Of a stretch of DNA of 64,000 nt, positions 9,550-18,523 are shown piece after piece. The stretch covers positions 86,008-150,007 of the forward strand of contig NZ_KB893252.1 in assembly GCF_000374065.1 (NCBI RefSeq), given 5' to 3'. A program made the position numbers and the translations under genes. The stretch comes from Spirosoma luteum DSM 19990 (GTDB lineage: Bacteria; Bacteroidota; Bacteroidia; Cytophagales; Spirosomataceae). The notes below the pieces were generated by a model. It made no database searches and was not told the DNA's origin. It was given only the letters and a program-made list of their open reading frames with translations. Every line of letters starts with the position of its first letter. The first letter of the stretch is position 1.

Positions 9550-12500
9550 TTACAGGGTCCGTTTCACTTCTTTCAGTTCGAAGCTTTCGATTACGTCACC
9601 CACTTCGATATCATTGAAGTTCCTGATGCTCAAACCACATTCGTAGCCGAACTTCACTTCGCTCACATCTTCCTTGAAGCGTTTCAAGGCACTGATTTCA
9701 CCCGTATGCACCACAATAAAGTCACGAATGATCCGGATTTTATTGTTTCGTTTGATATTACCTTCCGTTACGTAGCAACCAGCCACGGTACCAACTTTGC
9801 TGATCTTGAACACATCACGCACTTCGATATTACCCACAATTATTTCTTCTACCGAAGGAGCAAGCAGGCCTTCCATGGCATCCCGAACTTCATTGATAGC
9901 GTCGTAAATAATCGAGTAAAGGCGTATTTCGATTTGCTCCTGATCGGCCAATCGGCGGGCACTGGATGATGGCCGGACCTGGAAGCCCACAATCACGGCA
10001 TCCGATGCTGACGCCAGCAGTACATCCGATTCGGAAATCTGACCAACGGCCTTGTGAATGATATTCACCTGAACTTCTTCCGTCGACAGTTGTAATAACG
10101 AATCGGACAGGGCTTCGACGGAACCATCTACGTCACCTTTTACAATGACATTCAGCTCTTTAAATGTGCCGATAGCCTTCCGGCGACCAATTTCCTCCAG
10201 CGTGATATGCTTGCGGGTACGCAGGGTTTGTTCGCGCAGGAGCTGCTCCCGTTTGTTGGCAATTTCGCGGGCCTCACGATCAGTTTCCATCACGTTGAAC
10301 TTGTCACCCGCCTGCGGTGCTCCCGGCAAACCCAGGATCTGAACAGGCGTTGATGGTCCCGCTTCCTTGATGCGTTCCCCCCGATCATCCGTCATAGCCC
10401 GGATGCGACCGTAGTGCGCACCAACCAGCATAATGTCGCCCTGCATCAGGGTGCCATTTTCTACCAGTACGGTCGATACATAACCACGACCTTTATCCAG
10501 CGAAGCTTCAATGACTGTACCCAGGGCACGGCGGTCCGGATTCGCGGTCAGTTCGAGCAATTCGGCTTCAAGCAGTACCTTTTCCAACAGTTCATCCACG
10601 CCCATACCCGACTTGGAGGATATCTCCTGGGCCTGGTATTTACCGCCCCACTCCTCAACAAGCAGATTCATAGAGGCCAGTTCGTTCCGTATTTTTTCTG
10701 TATCGGCACCTGGCTTGTCTACTTTCGAGAAAGCAAACACGATGGGAACACCCGCTACCTGGGCGTGATTGATGGCCTCACGGGTCTGGGGCATAACGCT
10801 ATCGTCAGCCGCAATCACAATAATAACGACGTCCGTTACCTTGGCACCCCTTGCCCGCATAGCCGTAAAGGCTTCGTGACCGGGCGTATCCAGGAAGGTA
10901 ATCATCCGGTTGTCCGTAGTTTTTACACTATAGGCACCAATGTGCTGGGTGATACCACCCGCTTCACCAGCCGCTACTTTGGCCCGGCGAATATAGTCGA
11001 GCAGCGATGTTTTACCGTGGTCAACGTGACCCATGATGGTTACAATCGGTGCGCGGGGTTGTAAATCTTCCGGCTCGTCTGCCTCAACGTCAATACCCGC
11101 TTCGGTTTCATCTTCGGCTGATATAAACTGAACATCGTACCCAAATTCATCGGCAATAACGGTTATTGCCTCTGCATCGAGACGCTGGTTGATCGAAACG
11201 AACATACCCAGATTGAGACAGACCGAAATTACCTCATTGATGTTGACATCCATCAGCGAAGCCAGGTCGTTGGCTGAAACGAACTCGGTAACTTTCAGGA
11301 TTTTAGCCTCCAGTTCCTCCTGTTCGTTCATTAACCGGCGATCCTCTTCCCGCTGGCTCCGACGGTCGCGCCGACGGTCGGCACCCCGGTTAGGCGTATT
11401 GCCCTGCATTCGGGCATTAGTCTGCTGGATTGCTTTCCGAACATCGGCCTGCGTCGGTGCTTCACGACGGCCGCCTGTGCCCCGGTTGGCCGTGTTACCA
11501 CCCCGATCACGACCGCCACCCGTTCTATTGCCACCACCACCTGGCCGGTTGCCGGCGTTATTGCCGGTCTGTCCACCCCGGTTAGCCGTTCCGCTGCCCG
11601 GAGTACTGGTACCGGTACCAGTACCCGCACCAGTGCGGTTAGCAGGCGTTGCAGTACGATCGCCTTCGCGGGTATTGCCCGGAGCACGATTTCCGGCTGG
11701 CTGATTCCGATCTCCCGCTGGGCGGTCTCCCGGGGCACGGTTAGCCGGCCCACGATCACCCTCTCTTGGTGGGCGGTCCGGACGGTTAGCCTGTCCTGGC
11801 TGGCCTCCCGGCTGATTGGGCTGAGCGGCACTACCACTTACAGTCCCTTCGCGTCCACCGCGAATACGCTTGCGTTTTTTCTTATCCGCATTGCTGCCTC
11901 CACCCTGACGGGGATTATTGACAGGCAATTCTATTTTGCCAAGAATTTTCAGACCACCCAATTGATGGCTGCCAGCTGCCCGGATGGTTTCGGTTGGTGC
12001 ATCAACCACTTCGTTATCCGTGGTCTCTGCTTCCACTTTTTTGGGCTGTGGTTGCGGAGCTTTGGGCTTGGAAGTATTGGCTGGTTTAGCAACCTCTGCA
12101 CGGCCGGATGGCTTTTGCCCGGCATCTTTTACGGGTTCAGCCTGTGGTGGCGAAGCGACCGCTTCCGGAGTCGGGGCTACGGCAGGCGTAACTGATTCCC
12201 TGGGAGTTTCAGTTACAACAGGCGCAACAGCTACCGTAGGCGTGTCTGCCTGAACGGGCACAACCGGCACCGGCGTAACCTTAGCCTCAACGGGCTCGGC
12301 AGGGGCGGGCTTGGGTATTTCCTTTTCGGGCTGAACCATAACCGGCTGCACTACCTCCGGGGTCGGTTGTGGTGCGCTGGCTGCCTGAACTGGGGTATCC
12401 AGTGGCTTGGTAACTTCTGGTTTAGGCTCCGGTTTAGCTTCCTGCGGGGGCGTTATTTTAGCCTGGGGCGCAGTAGGCTGAGGAACAGAAGGTTTGGCAT

Positions 12501-12912
12501 TTAAGTCGATTTTACCTACTACCGTCAAGCCTGGCAAACCGGTCTGGGCGGTTTGTGGAGCTGGTTTAGCGTCTACCGGATCAACTTTCGGTATATGGAC
12601 CGGAGTGGGTTCCGGCTTATTTTCGTTAGTTGGACGTCCGGCGTCATCACGACGGTACAAAACGACATCCTCCTCCTGAGGGCGCGGTGACTCAGCAACC
12701 GCTACCGATGGTTCGGGCCGGCGAGTTCCGTTCAGGAGTTCCGTTGCTTTATACTCCTTCGCTAACACTTCCAACTGTTCTGTGTTGATCTTGGTGTTAG
12801 GATTACTATCGACCTTAAACCCTTTGGCAGACAGACGTTCTACAACACGGGCGGCTGCCTGGTTGAGAATTTTTGCCACTTGGCTCAGGCGCATTGACTT
12901 TTCTTCTGCCAT
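9550..12912 (-). CDS. infB: Translation initiation factor IF-2
   Basis: This GTPase brings initiator tRNA to the 30S subunit. The ATG at 12912 ([16 protein letters not shown]) starts the conserved IF2 N-terminal domain, so the 21 upstream in-frame codons are left out. A very long Pro/Ala/Gln then Gly/Asn/Arg-rich disordered region spans about 75-510. The G domain shows GHVDHGKT near 627 (G1) and DTPGHEAF (G3). The expected NKxD (G4) reads SKVD near 727. Domains II-IV follow to the C-terminus. At about 1120 residues it is much longer than E. coli IF2, as is common in Bacteroidota. It is the last gene of the rimP-nusA-infB operon and is followed by an intrinsic terminator. Confidence 0.98.
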   Translation of the reverse strand: MAEEKSMRLSQVAKILNQAAARVVERLSAKGFKVDSNPNTKINTEQLEVLAKEYKATELLNGTRRPEPSVAVAESPRPQEEDVVLYRRDDAGRPTNENKPEPTPVHIPKVDPVDAKPAPQTAQTGLPGLTVVGKIDLNAKPSVPQPTAPQAKITPPQEAKPEPKPEVTKPLDTPVQAASAPQPTPEVVQPVMVQPEKEIPKPAPAEPVEAKVTPVPVVPVQADTPTVAVAPVVTETPRESVTPAVAPTPEAVASPPQAEPVKDAGQKPSGRAEVAKPANTSKPKAPQPQPKKVEAETTDNEVVDAPTETIRAAGSHQLGGLKILGKIELPVNNPRQGGGSNADKKKRKRIRGGREGTVSGSAAQPNQPGGQPGQANRPDRPPREGDRGPANRAPGDRPAGDRNQPAGNRAPGNTREGDRTATPANRTGAGTGTGTSTPGSGTANRGGQTGNNAGNRPGGGGNRTGGGRDRGGNTANRGTGGRREAPTQADVRKAIQQTNARMQGNTPNRGADRRRDRRSQREEDRRLMNEQEELEAKILKVTEFVSANDLASLMDVNINEVISVCLNLGMFVSINQRLDAEAITVIADEFGYDVQFISAEDETEAGIDVEADEPEDLQPRAPIVTIMGHVDHGKTSLLDYIRRAKVAAGEAGGITQHIGAYSVKTTDNRMITFLDTPGHEAFTAMRARGAKVTDVVIIVIAADDSVMPQTREAINHAQVAGVPIVFAFSKVDKPGADTEKIRNELASMNLLVEEWGGKYQAQEISSKSGMGVDELLEKVLLEAELLELTANPDRRALGTVIEASLDKGRGYVSTVLVENGTLMQGDIMLVGAHYGRIRAMTDDRGERIKEAGPSTPVQILGLPGAPQAGDKFNVMETDREAREIANKREQLLREQTLRTRKHITLEEIGRRKAIGTFKELNVIVKGDVDGSVEALSDSLLQLSTEEVQVNIIHKAVGQISESDVLLASASDAVIVGFQVRPSSSARRLADQEQIEIRLYSIIYDAINEVRDAMEGLLAPSVEEIIVGNIEVRDVFKISKVGTVAGCYVTEGNIKRNNKIRIIRDFIVVHTGEISALKRFKEDVSEVKFGYECGLSIRNFNDIEVGDVIESFELKEVKRTL

Positions 12913-12995
12913 ACTTCGGTTTATATTCCGCAAATTTAATAGTTGTTGGTGTGGTAATAACACCAGTTCGGGCAATAAAAATCCCTCACTTTAGT

Positions 12996-13066
12996 AATGA
13001 AGCGTGAAGAACATAAATTGAAGACTAGTTTCCGGAAGGTCTATTCTACATTCTTCACGCTTCATT
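12996..13066. repeat. 16-bp inverted repeat in the nusA-infB spacer
   Basis: Arms 12996-13011 and 13051-13066 (AATGAAGCGTGAAGAA and its complement) are perfect, with a 39-nt loop. It lies inside an operon expected to be co-transcribed, between the nusA stop and the infB start. No U-tract follows. It could be an RNA-processing or attenuation element. Confidence 0.7.
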
Positions 13067-13078
13067 TCGCCCTAATCT

Positions 13079-14323
13079 CTATTCGAATTCCTGTTTTAGA
13101 ATCGTTAGAATTTCTTCTACGGTATCCTCTTCCAGGTCGGTCCGGCGAACGAGTTCCTCCTTACTGCAGGCCAGTACGCTCTTGGCGGTATCGAGCCCTA
13201 CTTTGCGGAGTTCGTTGATCATCCACTCATCAATTTCGTCGGAGAATTCCATCAGGTCAACATCTTCATCATCTTCCTGACCTTCATTATCCCGGAACAC
13301 GTCGATTTCCATGTCAACCAGTCGACCGGCCAGTTTTATATTCTGGCCCCCTTTACCGATAGCCAGCGAAACCTGATCGGGCTTCAGAAAAACCGATACC
13401 CGTTTGGTGTCACGATCAATGGTCATGGTACTGATTTTAGCCGGGCTCAACGCGCGGCTAATGAGCAGTTCAAGGTTTTCGGTGTAGTTGATAACGTCGA
13501 TATTCTCGTTGCCCAACTCACGCACGATGCCATGAATACGGGACCCTTTCATACCAACACAGGCTCCTACCGGGTCGATACGGTCATCGTACGACTCAAC
13601 GGCAACTTTTGCCCGCTCGCCCGGTTCCCGGACAATTTTCCGAATCGAAATCAAGCCGTCATAAATTTCGGGCACTTCAATCTCGAACAAACGCTCCAAA
13701 AATACCGGCGACGTACGCGACAGGACAATCTTAGGCGTACCGTTAATCATGTCGACCCGACTAATCACGGCCTTCACAGCTTCTCCTTTACGGTAGCGAT
13801 CTTTCGGAATCTGTTCCGTACGGGGCAGACTCAACTCGTTATTCTCGGTATCGACCAGAATAATCTCGTGTTTGAGTAACTGATATACCTCAGCACCGAC
13901 CAAATCGCCGACCTGATCTTTGTATTTCTGATAAAGGAGTTCTTTCTCCATGTCCTTTATCTTCTGGATAAGCGTCTGCCGGGCCGTTTGGACAACACGA
14001 CGACCAAAATCTTCCAGTTTCACTTCTTCGGCAACCTGCTCGCCCACCTCGAAGTCATCCTGAATTTTCCGGGCTTCTACGAGGGGAATTTTGTCATAAT
14101 CCCAAATATCTTCCGAGTTATCATCGACGATTTCGCGGGTCCGCCACATTTCCAAATCGCCACTTTCCGCATTGATAATCACATCGAAATTTTCGTCGGT
14201 GCCGTATTTTTTACGAATCATTGTCCGGAAAACTTCTTCCAGAATAGCAATCATGGTGGGCCGGTCAATATTTTTGGACCGGGCAAAATCAGCAAACGAT
14301 TCGATTAACAGTCCACTGGTCAT
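13079..14323 (-). CDS. nusA: Transcription termination/antitermination factor NusA
   Basis: The 414 residues contain the NusA N-terminal RNA-polymerase-binding domain (about 1-135), an S1 domain (about 140-205) and tandem KH domains (about 225-350, with GMKGSRIHGIVREL and AIGKGGQNIKLAGRL). An acidic stretch (DNEGQEDDEDVDL) and a helical tail of about 60 residues follow, resembling one helix-hairpin-helix unit rather than two full acidic repeats. It controls pausing, termination and antitermination and binds nascent RNA. It sits between rimP and infB, the order conserved widely in bacteria. Both spacers in this operon contain inverted repeats. Confidence 0.98.
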   Translation of the reverse strand: MTSGLLIESFADFARSKNIDRPTMIAILEEVFRTMIRKKYGTDENFDVIINAESGDLEMWRTREIVDDNSEDIWDYDKIPLVEARKIQDDFEVGEQVAEEVKLEDFGRRVVQTARQTLIQKIKDMEKELLYQKYKDQVGDLVGAEVYQLLKHEIILVDTENNELSLPRTEQIPKDRYRKGEAVKAVISRVDMINGTPKIVLSRTSPVFLERLFEIEVPEIYDGLISIRKIVREPGERAKVAVESYDDRIDPVGACVGMKGSRIHGIVRELGNENIDVINYTENLELLISRALSPAKISTMTIDRDTKRVSVFLKPDQVSLAIGKGGQNIKLAGRLVDMEIDVFRDNEGQEDDEDVDLMEFSDEIDEWMINELRKVGLDTAKSVLACSKEELVRRTDLEEDTVEEILTILKQEFE

Positions 14324-14331
14324 TTTTGTTG

Positions 14332-14396
14332 GTTGATTAGTTGGCCAGTCGGTCAGTTAGATTAATGAATCAGTTATTGCTAACCGACTAATCAAC
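14332..14396. repeat. Imperfect inverted repeat in the rimP-nusA spacer
   Basis: GTTGATTAGT at 14332-14341 pairs perfectly with 14387-14396. An inner GTCGGT at 14348-14353 can pair with ACCGAC at 14383-14388 as an alternative. The sequence is built from short permuted words (GTCGG, TTAG, GATTA), a style also seen in other spacers of this window. Confidence 0.55.
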
Positions 14397-14409
14397 TGGG
14401 TGACTAGCT

Positions 14410-14922
14410 TTATTTGAATGATATTTCTACTGTTGCTTTTTTGATTTGCTCGAACGGAATTGGTGTTGGGCCAGCCGGTACCGGTTCCGATGTTAAATCA
14501 GTTTCTTTTTTCTTTTTACTCTTTCCTTTTTTCGCCGGCTCAATGGTCAACACAATATGATTGTCGGATACCGACTCCAGTGTCCCTTTCCGGGTTGTTC
14601 CATCCTCCAGCGTAACGACTAACTGCCGTCCCAGGTTACGAACGAACTGCCGGGGGAATGTCAGGGGAAAATCGACTCCGGGCGATGAAACTTCGAGCGT
14701 AAATGGAGATTCTCCAAAGAAATTCAGCTCATCCATTTCGCCACCCAGCTTTCGGCTAACCTGAGCGCATTCGTCAATGGTAATACCCATATCGCTATCC
14801 AGCAACACGGTTACCTTAATGTGCCCTCCCTGCCGACCGGCAACCTGAATAGCAACTATATAGAGTTGGCCGTCGTTGAGGTGTGGCTGAATTAATTCGG
14901 TTAGTTTGGCTTTATCGTCCAC
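14410..14922 (-). CDS. rimP: Ribosome maturation factor RimP
   Basis: The product is needed for late assembly of the 30S subunit. The sequence shows the RimP N-terminal alpha/beta domain (about 1-80, with the VTVLLDSDMGITIDECAQVSR block) and the C-terminal Sm-like domain (about 85-168) with EVSSPGVDFPL between them. A lysine-rich insert (KKGKSKKKKE) lies in the C-terminal domain. The start is GTG at 14922; no in-frame ATG fits. No convincing Shine-Dalgarno sequence precedes it, which is usual for Bacteroidota. It is the first gene of the rimP-nusA-infB operon and is preceded by a leader with a terminator-like hairpin. Confidence 0.95.
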   Translation of the reverse strand: MDDKAKLTELIQPHLNDGQLYIVAIQVAGRQGGHIKVTVLLDSDMGITIDECAQVSRKLGGEMDELNFFGESPFTLEVSSPGVDFPLTFPRQFVRNLGRQLVVTLEDGTTRKGTLESVSDNHIVLTIEPAKKGKSKKKKETDLTSEPVPAGPTPIPFEQIKKATVEISFK

Positions 14923-14936
14923 AAGGTAAGGCTAAC

Positions 14937-14963
14937 AAAAAAGGGAGTGCGACTCCCTTTTTT
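14937..14963 (-). terminator. Leader hairpin upstream of rimP (candidate attenuator)
   Basis: The arms 14937-14948 and 14952-14963 form a perfect 12-bp stem with a 3-nt loop, and six U follow on the minus strand. It looks like an intrinsic terminator but lies 14 bp upstream of the rimP GTG and about 28 bp downstream of the predicted promoter. No plus-strand gene ends here, because rimP and the next plus-strand gene are divergent. The leader of this operon is therefore the only transcript it can act on. Confidence 0.7.
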
Positions 14964-14990
14964 AATCAATGCCATATGGTTTTTGTGCCA

Positions 14991-15021
14991 CAAAGGTAAT
15001 ACGTTTCTGTGTGCATAACAA
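14991..15021 (-). promoter_or_regulatory. Promoter of rimP-nusA-infB (Bacteroidota type)
   Basis: On the minus strand TTG at 15021-15019, a 20-nt spacer and TACCTTTG at 14998-14991 match the Bacteroidota housekeeping consensus (TTG around -33, TAnnTTTG around -7) exactly. Transcription would start near 14983, giving a leader of about 60 nt that contains the hairpin at 14937-14963. Confidence 0.75.
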
Positions 15022-15118
15022 GCCCCAACTTTAGCGCAATTGCACGCATACGAGTCATTTTCCCTTATTTTGGCAGTTGAAAGGACTATTGGTTTCGCTG
15101 AACAGCGTTAAAACAACG

Positions 15119-16231
15119 ATGAGAATACCTGTTGGAAAATTTATTGCCTTCTTTTTTCGGTCATTGCTATGGTCGCTTAACCTACTGCTGGCAGCTTATA
15201 CATGCTTGGCTTACTGGCTGCTTTATAGCCTTCAAATTGAGCACTGGTCGGCCGGGATGGTTATGATTACGATACCGGTCGTTTGGATACTAAACGTTGT
15301 TGTTGTTTGTTTATGGCTCACCAGCCGCCCCTGGCGTAGCTGGCTGTCTGGCCTGCTCGTGATAGCGGGCATTTTGCTGTTTGGCTCCCGAACTTTTTCC
15401 TGGCACAATTCCGACACACCAACAGGTACTGGCCGTCCCCTGAAAGTATTCAGCTATAATGTGCATTCATTTGGCGAAATGGATTTGTTGGGGAGCAGAC
15501 AGAGTTCACCGGCCGTTCGGCGCATACTCAACTATGTACTTCGGTACGATGCCCCCATCAAGTGTTTTCAGGAATTCTATACGTCAACCAAGAACCCGGA
15601 TTACGACATGGTTGAGCGGTTTAAAACAGTTGGTTATCCCTATTCGACCCTTTTATATCCAGAAATGGCTCATGTACCGGATGGCGATATTGGCGTGGCC
15701 ATATTCTCAGCTTACCCCATCATTGATTCGGGTCGGGAAGTGTTCGAAGCGCACAATGGTCTGGTTTGGGCTACGGTTACGGTTGGTACGGACACGATAA
15801 GGGTTATCAATGTGCATTTACATTCCATGGGAATTCGCGTGAGCCGGGTGTTGAAACAGAAACAAATGAAGGGGGTTCAGCACGAAACAAGGGGGGTTTT
15901 AAGTGCCCTGCGCATCGGCTTCATCAAGCGAAACGAACAGGTTCGCAAAGTGGAAGAGTACATCCGCCAAAGCCCCTACCCGGTCATTGTGACGGGCGAT
16001 CATAATGACACCCCGTACGGGGTAGTGTACGAACGGTTGCGCCGAACGTTACCCAATAGCTTTGAAGAAGCAGGACATGGCTTTGGTTTTACCTACAATC
16101 GCCTACCGGGTTTTATCCGAATCGATCATCAGTTTCATAGCCCTGAACTCTCCGTTACAGACTTCGAGACGATTGACCGCATTGACTACTCCGACCATTA
16201 TCCGGTCGTGGGAACGTACGTGGTCAAGTAG
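15119..16231 (+). CDS. Membrane-anchored endonuclease/exonuclease/phosphatase-family protein
   Basis: Three hydrophobic helices fill the first 100 residues. They are followed by an EEP-fold domain: KVFSYNVHSFG, a Glu in CFQEFY, INVHLHS, VTGDHNDTPYG and the C-terminal SDHYPVVG, which together provide the metal-binding and catalytic Asn, Glu, Asp and His. The same fold serves in nucleases, inositol phosphatases and sphingomyelinases, so the substrate is open. The domain probably faces the periplasm (inference from the helices). The frame is open from a TTG at 15077; I prefer the ATG at 15119. It is divergent from rimP. Confidence 0.86.
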   Translation: MRIPVGKFIAFFFRSLLWSLNLLLAAYTCLAYWLLYSLQIEHWSAGMVMITIPVVWILNVVVVCLWLTSRPWRSWLSGLLVIAGILLFGSRTFSWHNSDTPTGTGRPLKVFSYNVHSFGEMDLLGSRQSSPAVRRILNYVLRYDAPIKCFQEFYTSTKNPDYDMVERFKTVGYPYSTLLYPEMAHVPDGDIGVAIFSAYPIIDSGREVFEAHNGLVWATVTVGTDTIRVINVHLHSMGIRVSRVLKQKQMKGVQHETRGVLSALRIGFIKRNEQVRKVEEYIRQSPYPVIVTGDHNDTPYGVVYERLRRTLPNSFEEAGHGFGFTYNRLPGFIRIDHQFHSPELSVTDFETIDRIDYSDHYPVVGTYVVK

Positions 16232-16288
16232 CAGAGTGAGGAGGGCAGACGCCGATATTGGATTTCCCTACCCGCTCAGTTACCTTAT

Positions 16289-16699
16289 TCAGGGATGGGC
16301 GTTTACCCATTCTTCCCCATTGGTGAATACTTCCTTCTTCCAGATGGGTACTGTTTTTTTGATCGTGTCAATGATGTAGCGACAGGCGTCAAATGCGTCG
16401 GCACGGTGCGCGGTAGCCACCCCAATCAGTACGGCCATCTCGCCAATCTGCAACGTACCCTTCCGATGAATAATGGCATAACGTAGTATGGGCCACTGCT
16501 GCCGGGCTTGATCCGCAATCTTCTGCATTTCGGAAACGGCCATGCGGTCGTAGGCCTCATACTCCAGCCGGTCAACCGGGCGCTCCTGCGTATTGTCACG
16601 AACAACACCCAAAAACAGATCGATGGCTCCTGCCTGCTCCGATTGTAAATAGTTCAGCGCACTTGTCACGTCAATGGGTTCAGCAATTAGGGTAACCAT
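16289..16699 (-). CDS. moaE: Molybdopterin synthase catalytic subunit MoaE
   Basis: MoaE carries the active site that moves sulfur from MoaD thiocarboxylate to precursor Z. The block FLGVVRDNTQERPVDRLEYEAY, the HRKGTLQIGE motif and the conserved Lys in WKKEVF near the C-terminus are typical. The length of 136 residues is also typical. It lies 60 bp downstream of moaD on the same strand, so the two subunits should be co-expressed. No moaA, moaC, mogA or moeA gene is near. Confidence 0.93.
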   Translation of the reverse strand: MVTLIAEPIDVTSALNYLQSEQAGAIDLFLGVVRDNTQERPVDRLEYEAYDRMAVSEMQKIADQARQQWPILRYAIIHRKGTLQIGEMAVLIGVATAHRADAFDACRYIIDTIKKTVPIWKKEVFTNGEEWVNAHP

Positions 16700-16759
16700 A
16701 ACAGGTAGTCAATTAGCTAATGAGTGAGTCGGACCGGGAATGACTGATTAACGCATGTA

Positions 16760-17008
16760 TTAACCGCCACTAACGGGTGGAATAAGGGCGATCTCGTCGG
16801 TAGGGCTGAGTACCTGGTTGGTTTCGGCATACTCGCCATTAACGGCGATGAGCAACGAGCGAATGTTCATTAAAGCGGGAAATTGCTGATGCAGTTGTGC
16901 CAGTAAATCCGCCACGCTGGCGTTCTTATGTAAAGAAACCGAAACGGCTGACTGACCCGTCAAATCACGGGTGATACCAAATAGGAGTACCGAAATAGAT
17001 GAATCCAT
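16760..17008 (-). CDS. moaD: Molybdopterin synthase sulfur carrier subunit MoaD
   Basis: This 82-residue beta-grasp, ubiquitin-like protein ends in the required C-terminal Gly-Gly (PPVSGG), which is adenylated and thiocarboxylated before sulfur transfer. NGEYAETNQVLSPTDEIALIPP is the usual C-terminal half. It lies directly upstream of moaE on the same strand and both act in one heterotetramer. Confidence 0.92.
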   Translation of the reverse strand: MDSSISVLLFGITRDLTGQSAVSVSLHKNASVADLLAQLHQQFPALMNIRSLLIAVNGEYAETNQVLSPTDEIALIPPVSGG

Positions 17009-17087
17009 GCGAAAAGACAGGCAGTGGTATAAACCGATAACGCAATTCTGGCTAAGCGAAGTTCGCTCTTAGGTTATAAAGCATAAA

Positions 17088-17117
17088 GAAGGGCACCCTT
17101 TGTTAAGAGTACCCTTC
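17088..17117 (-). terminator. Hairpin after the KTK-rich secreted protein gene
   Basis: On the minus strand GAAGGGTA (17117-17110) pairs with TGCCCTTC (17095-17088), with one G-U pair and a 14-nt loop, and a U-rich stretch (TTTATGCTTT) follows. It lies 13 bp past the stop of the gene at 17130. Confidence 0.6.
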
Positions 17118-17129
17118 CTGGTAATGATA

Positions 17130-17411
17130 TCAATTTGAGTTATTTATCTTTCGCTCGGCCTTCTTCAGTTTGCGGTCCGTTTTGTCGAGGGCTTTATTAG
17201 TTCCCTCCTTAACGTCCTGCTTCGTATTTTTAGCCGCTGTTGAGATTTTGTCGCCTGCCTTATTGGTTTCGCGACTTATTTTCCGACCAGCCGCTTTTGT
17301 CGTCTGTTTCGTTTGGTGACCTACCTCTTTCATTTTCTCTTTAGTATCCTGAGCATATCCAGCGAGGACGGAGAAAACCAGCGCAGCGGCCAGTACCATA
17401 GTCTTTTTCAT
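17130..17411 (-). CDS. Small secreted Lys/Thr-rich repetitive protein
   Basis: The ATG at 17411 begins a 22-residue signal peptide (MKKTMVLAAALVFSVLAGYAQ). The mature part of about 70 residues is very basic and built from 11-residue-like periods of K, T, A and D (TKEKMKEVGHQTKQTTKAAGRK...). Such patterns form amphipathic helices and resemble LEA-type or YtxH-type stress proteins, although that is only a resemblance. It is 63 bp downstream of the membrane protease gene on the same strand and could belong to the ECF sigma regulon. No catalytic motif is present. Confidence 0.75.
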   Translation of the reverse strand: MKKTMVLAAALVFSVLAGYAQDTKEKMKEVGHQTKQTTKAAGRKISRETNKAGDKISTAAKNTKQDVKEGTNKALDKTDRKLKKAERKINNSN

Positions 17412-17474
17412 TGTTGTCGAGTTTAAATGTTTACCCAACAACGGCATAGCGAATCAATTGTTTGTTTCTACACG

Positions 17475-18476
17475 CTACTCTTTATGCTTGAAGACCTTTA
17501 CCTGATACACGTAATCCTGCATCCGCTTGATTTGCTGTTTGCGGGGCAAATTAATCAGACTACTTTTCCGGTTGATCCGCAATGGCTGCCCCTTCAGTGA
17601 ATCGGCAGGAATGGCATTAATTGCATTGAGCAGGTAATTGGTTTTAATGGCAAAGCTCACGCCCTCTAACGTTGTTTGCTTACCGCTTATAATACCAATA
17701 ACATTCCCTTCCCCATCCAGAAGCGGGCCGCCCGAATTACCCGGGTTGACGCCAACAGCAACCTGATAGGCCGTTGAATCCCCCCTATAACCCGTACCGG
17801 AGCTCAGGTATCCCTCCCCGTAAACAATCTCTTCGCGCGGGAATCCGAGGGTATATACACGCTCGCCGAGATCGGACGGGTGGGCATTAAATGCGTAGGG
17901 AACCGATGGCATCGGCCTAAAAGCGCTATCGTCACAAAGTTGCAGGAAAGCCAGATCATGGGCCTGATCGTTATAAACCACCCTGGCCTTGTATACCTCT
18001 CCTTTGGTGCTCTGTACATAGATAGAATCGGCCCCAAAAACGATGTGGTTGTTGGTAACGAAGTATCCATCGCCGGTAAGCATAAACCCGGAACCGGATA
18101 CCTGGGCGGGGTTAACACTCAATGCCCGCCCCCGGCCATTCAGATCGCTCAGCAGTTTGCGTTGTGAATACTTGACTGCCTGAATTTCTTTGCTTAGCAG
18201 CCGGTATTGCTGCTCCTGCTGGTGACTTTGCTGGTAGGACCGGTAGAGAAAGATGGAGCCAAACGTGGTGATGATAGCGGCCGAAGCCGCTACTGCCAGC
18301 GTGGTGCGATACGTTCTCCATAGGGCACGAATCTGACCCGACTGCTCCGTTTCGACCGGATAGGCATTTACGTCGGCATCTGCCTGTATCCGGGCCAGCC
18401 GCTGTTTAAACTGAACACGTTCGCTGTACGTGCGAAGCGCATTTTCTATGTCTTTTTCCTCGTCCATGTTCATCAT
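17475..18476 (-). CDS. Membrane-anchored trypsin-like serine protease
   Basis: About 50 cytoplasmic residues precede a single membrane helix at about 52-75 and a short coiled coil. The periplasmic S1C-type protease domain has His in TNNHIVFG, Asp in AHDLAFLQL and Ser in NPGNSGGPLL, so the triad is complete. There is no PDZ domain, unlike DegS or HtrA. It follows the ECF sigma gene by 47 bp on the same strand, in the position normally taken by an anti-sigma factor. The short cytoplasmic segment (EEKDIENALRTYSERVQFKQ) could bind the sigma factor, but this is inference. Confidence 0.88.
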   Translation of the reverse strand: MMNMDEEKDIENALRTYSERVQFKQRLARIQADADVNAYPVETEQSGQIRALWRTYRTTLAVAASAAIITTFGSIFLYRSYQQSHQQEQQYRLLSKEIQAVKYSQRKLLSDLNGRGRALSVNPAQVSGSGFMLTGDGYFVTNNHIVFGADSIYVQSTKGEVYKARVVYNDQAHDLAFLQLCDDSAFRPMPSVPYAFNAHPSDLGERVYTLGFPREEIVYGEGYLSSGTGYRGDSTAYQVAVGVNPGNSGGPLLDGEGNVIGIISGKQTTLEGVSFAIKTNYLLNAINAIPADSLKGQPLRINRKSSLINLPRKQQIKRMQDYVYQVKVFKHKE

Positions 18477-18523
18477 TAGTCAGGGAATGGTTCTGCCGGA
18501 GCAGGGTACTGACTTGAGTCAAA

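Noticed and set aside
11189..11704. A 171-codon plus-strand frame opposite the disordered part of infB
   Set aside because: Its Pro/Arg/Leu-rich text is a low-complexity reflection of the Gly/Asn/Arg-rich IF2 linker.
16701..16759. A short self-complementary ATTAGCTAAT in the moaD-moaE spacer, looked at as another long-arm repeat
   Set aside because: The arms are only 5 bp and do not share the apex of the other repeats.
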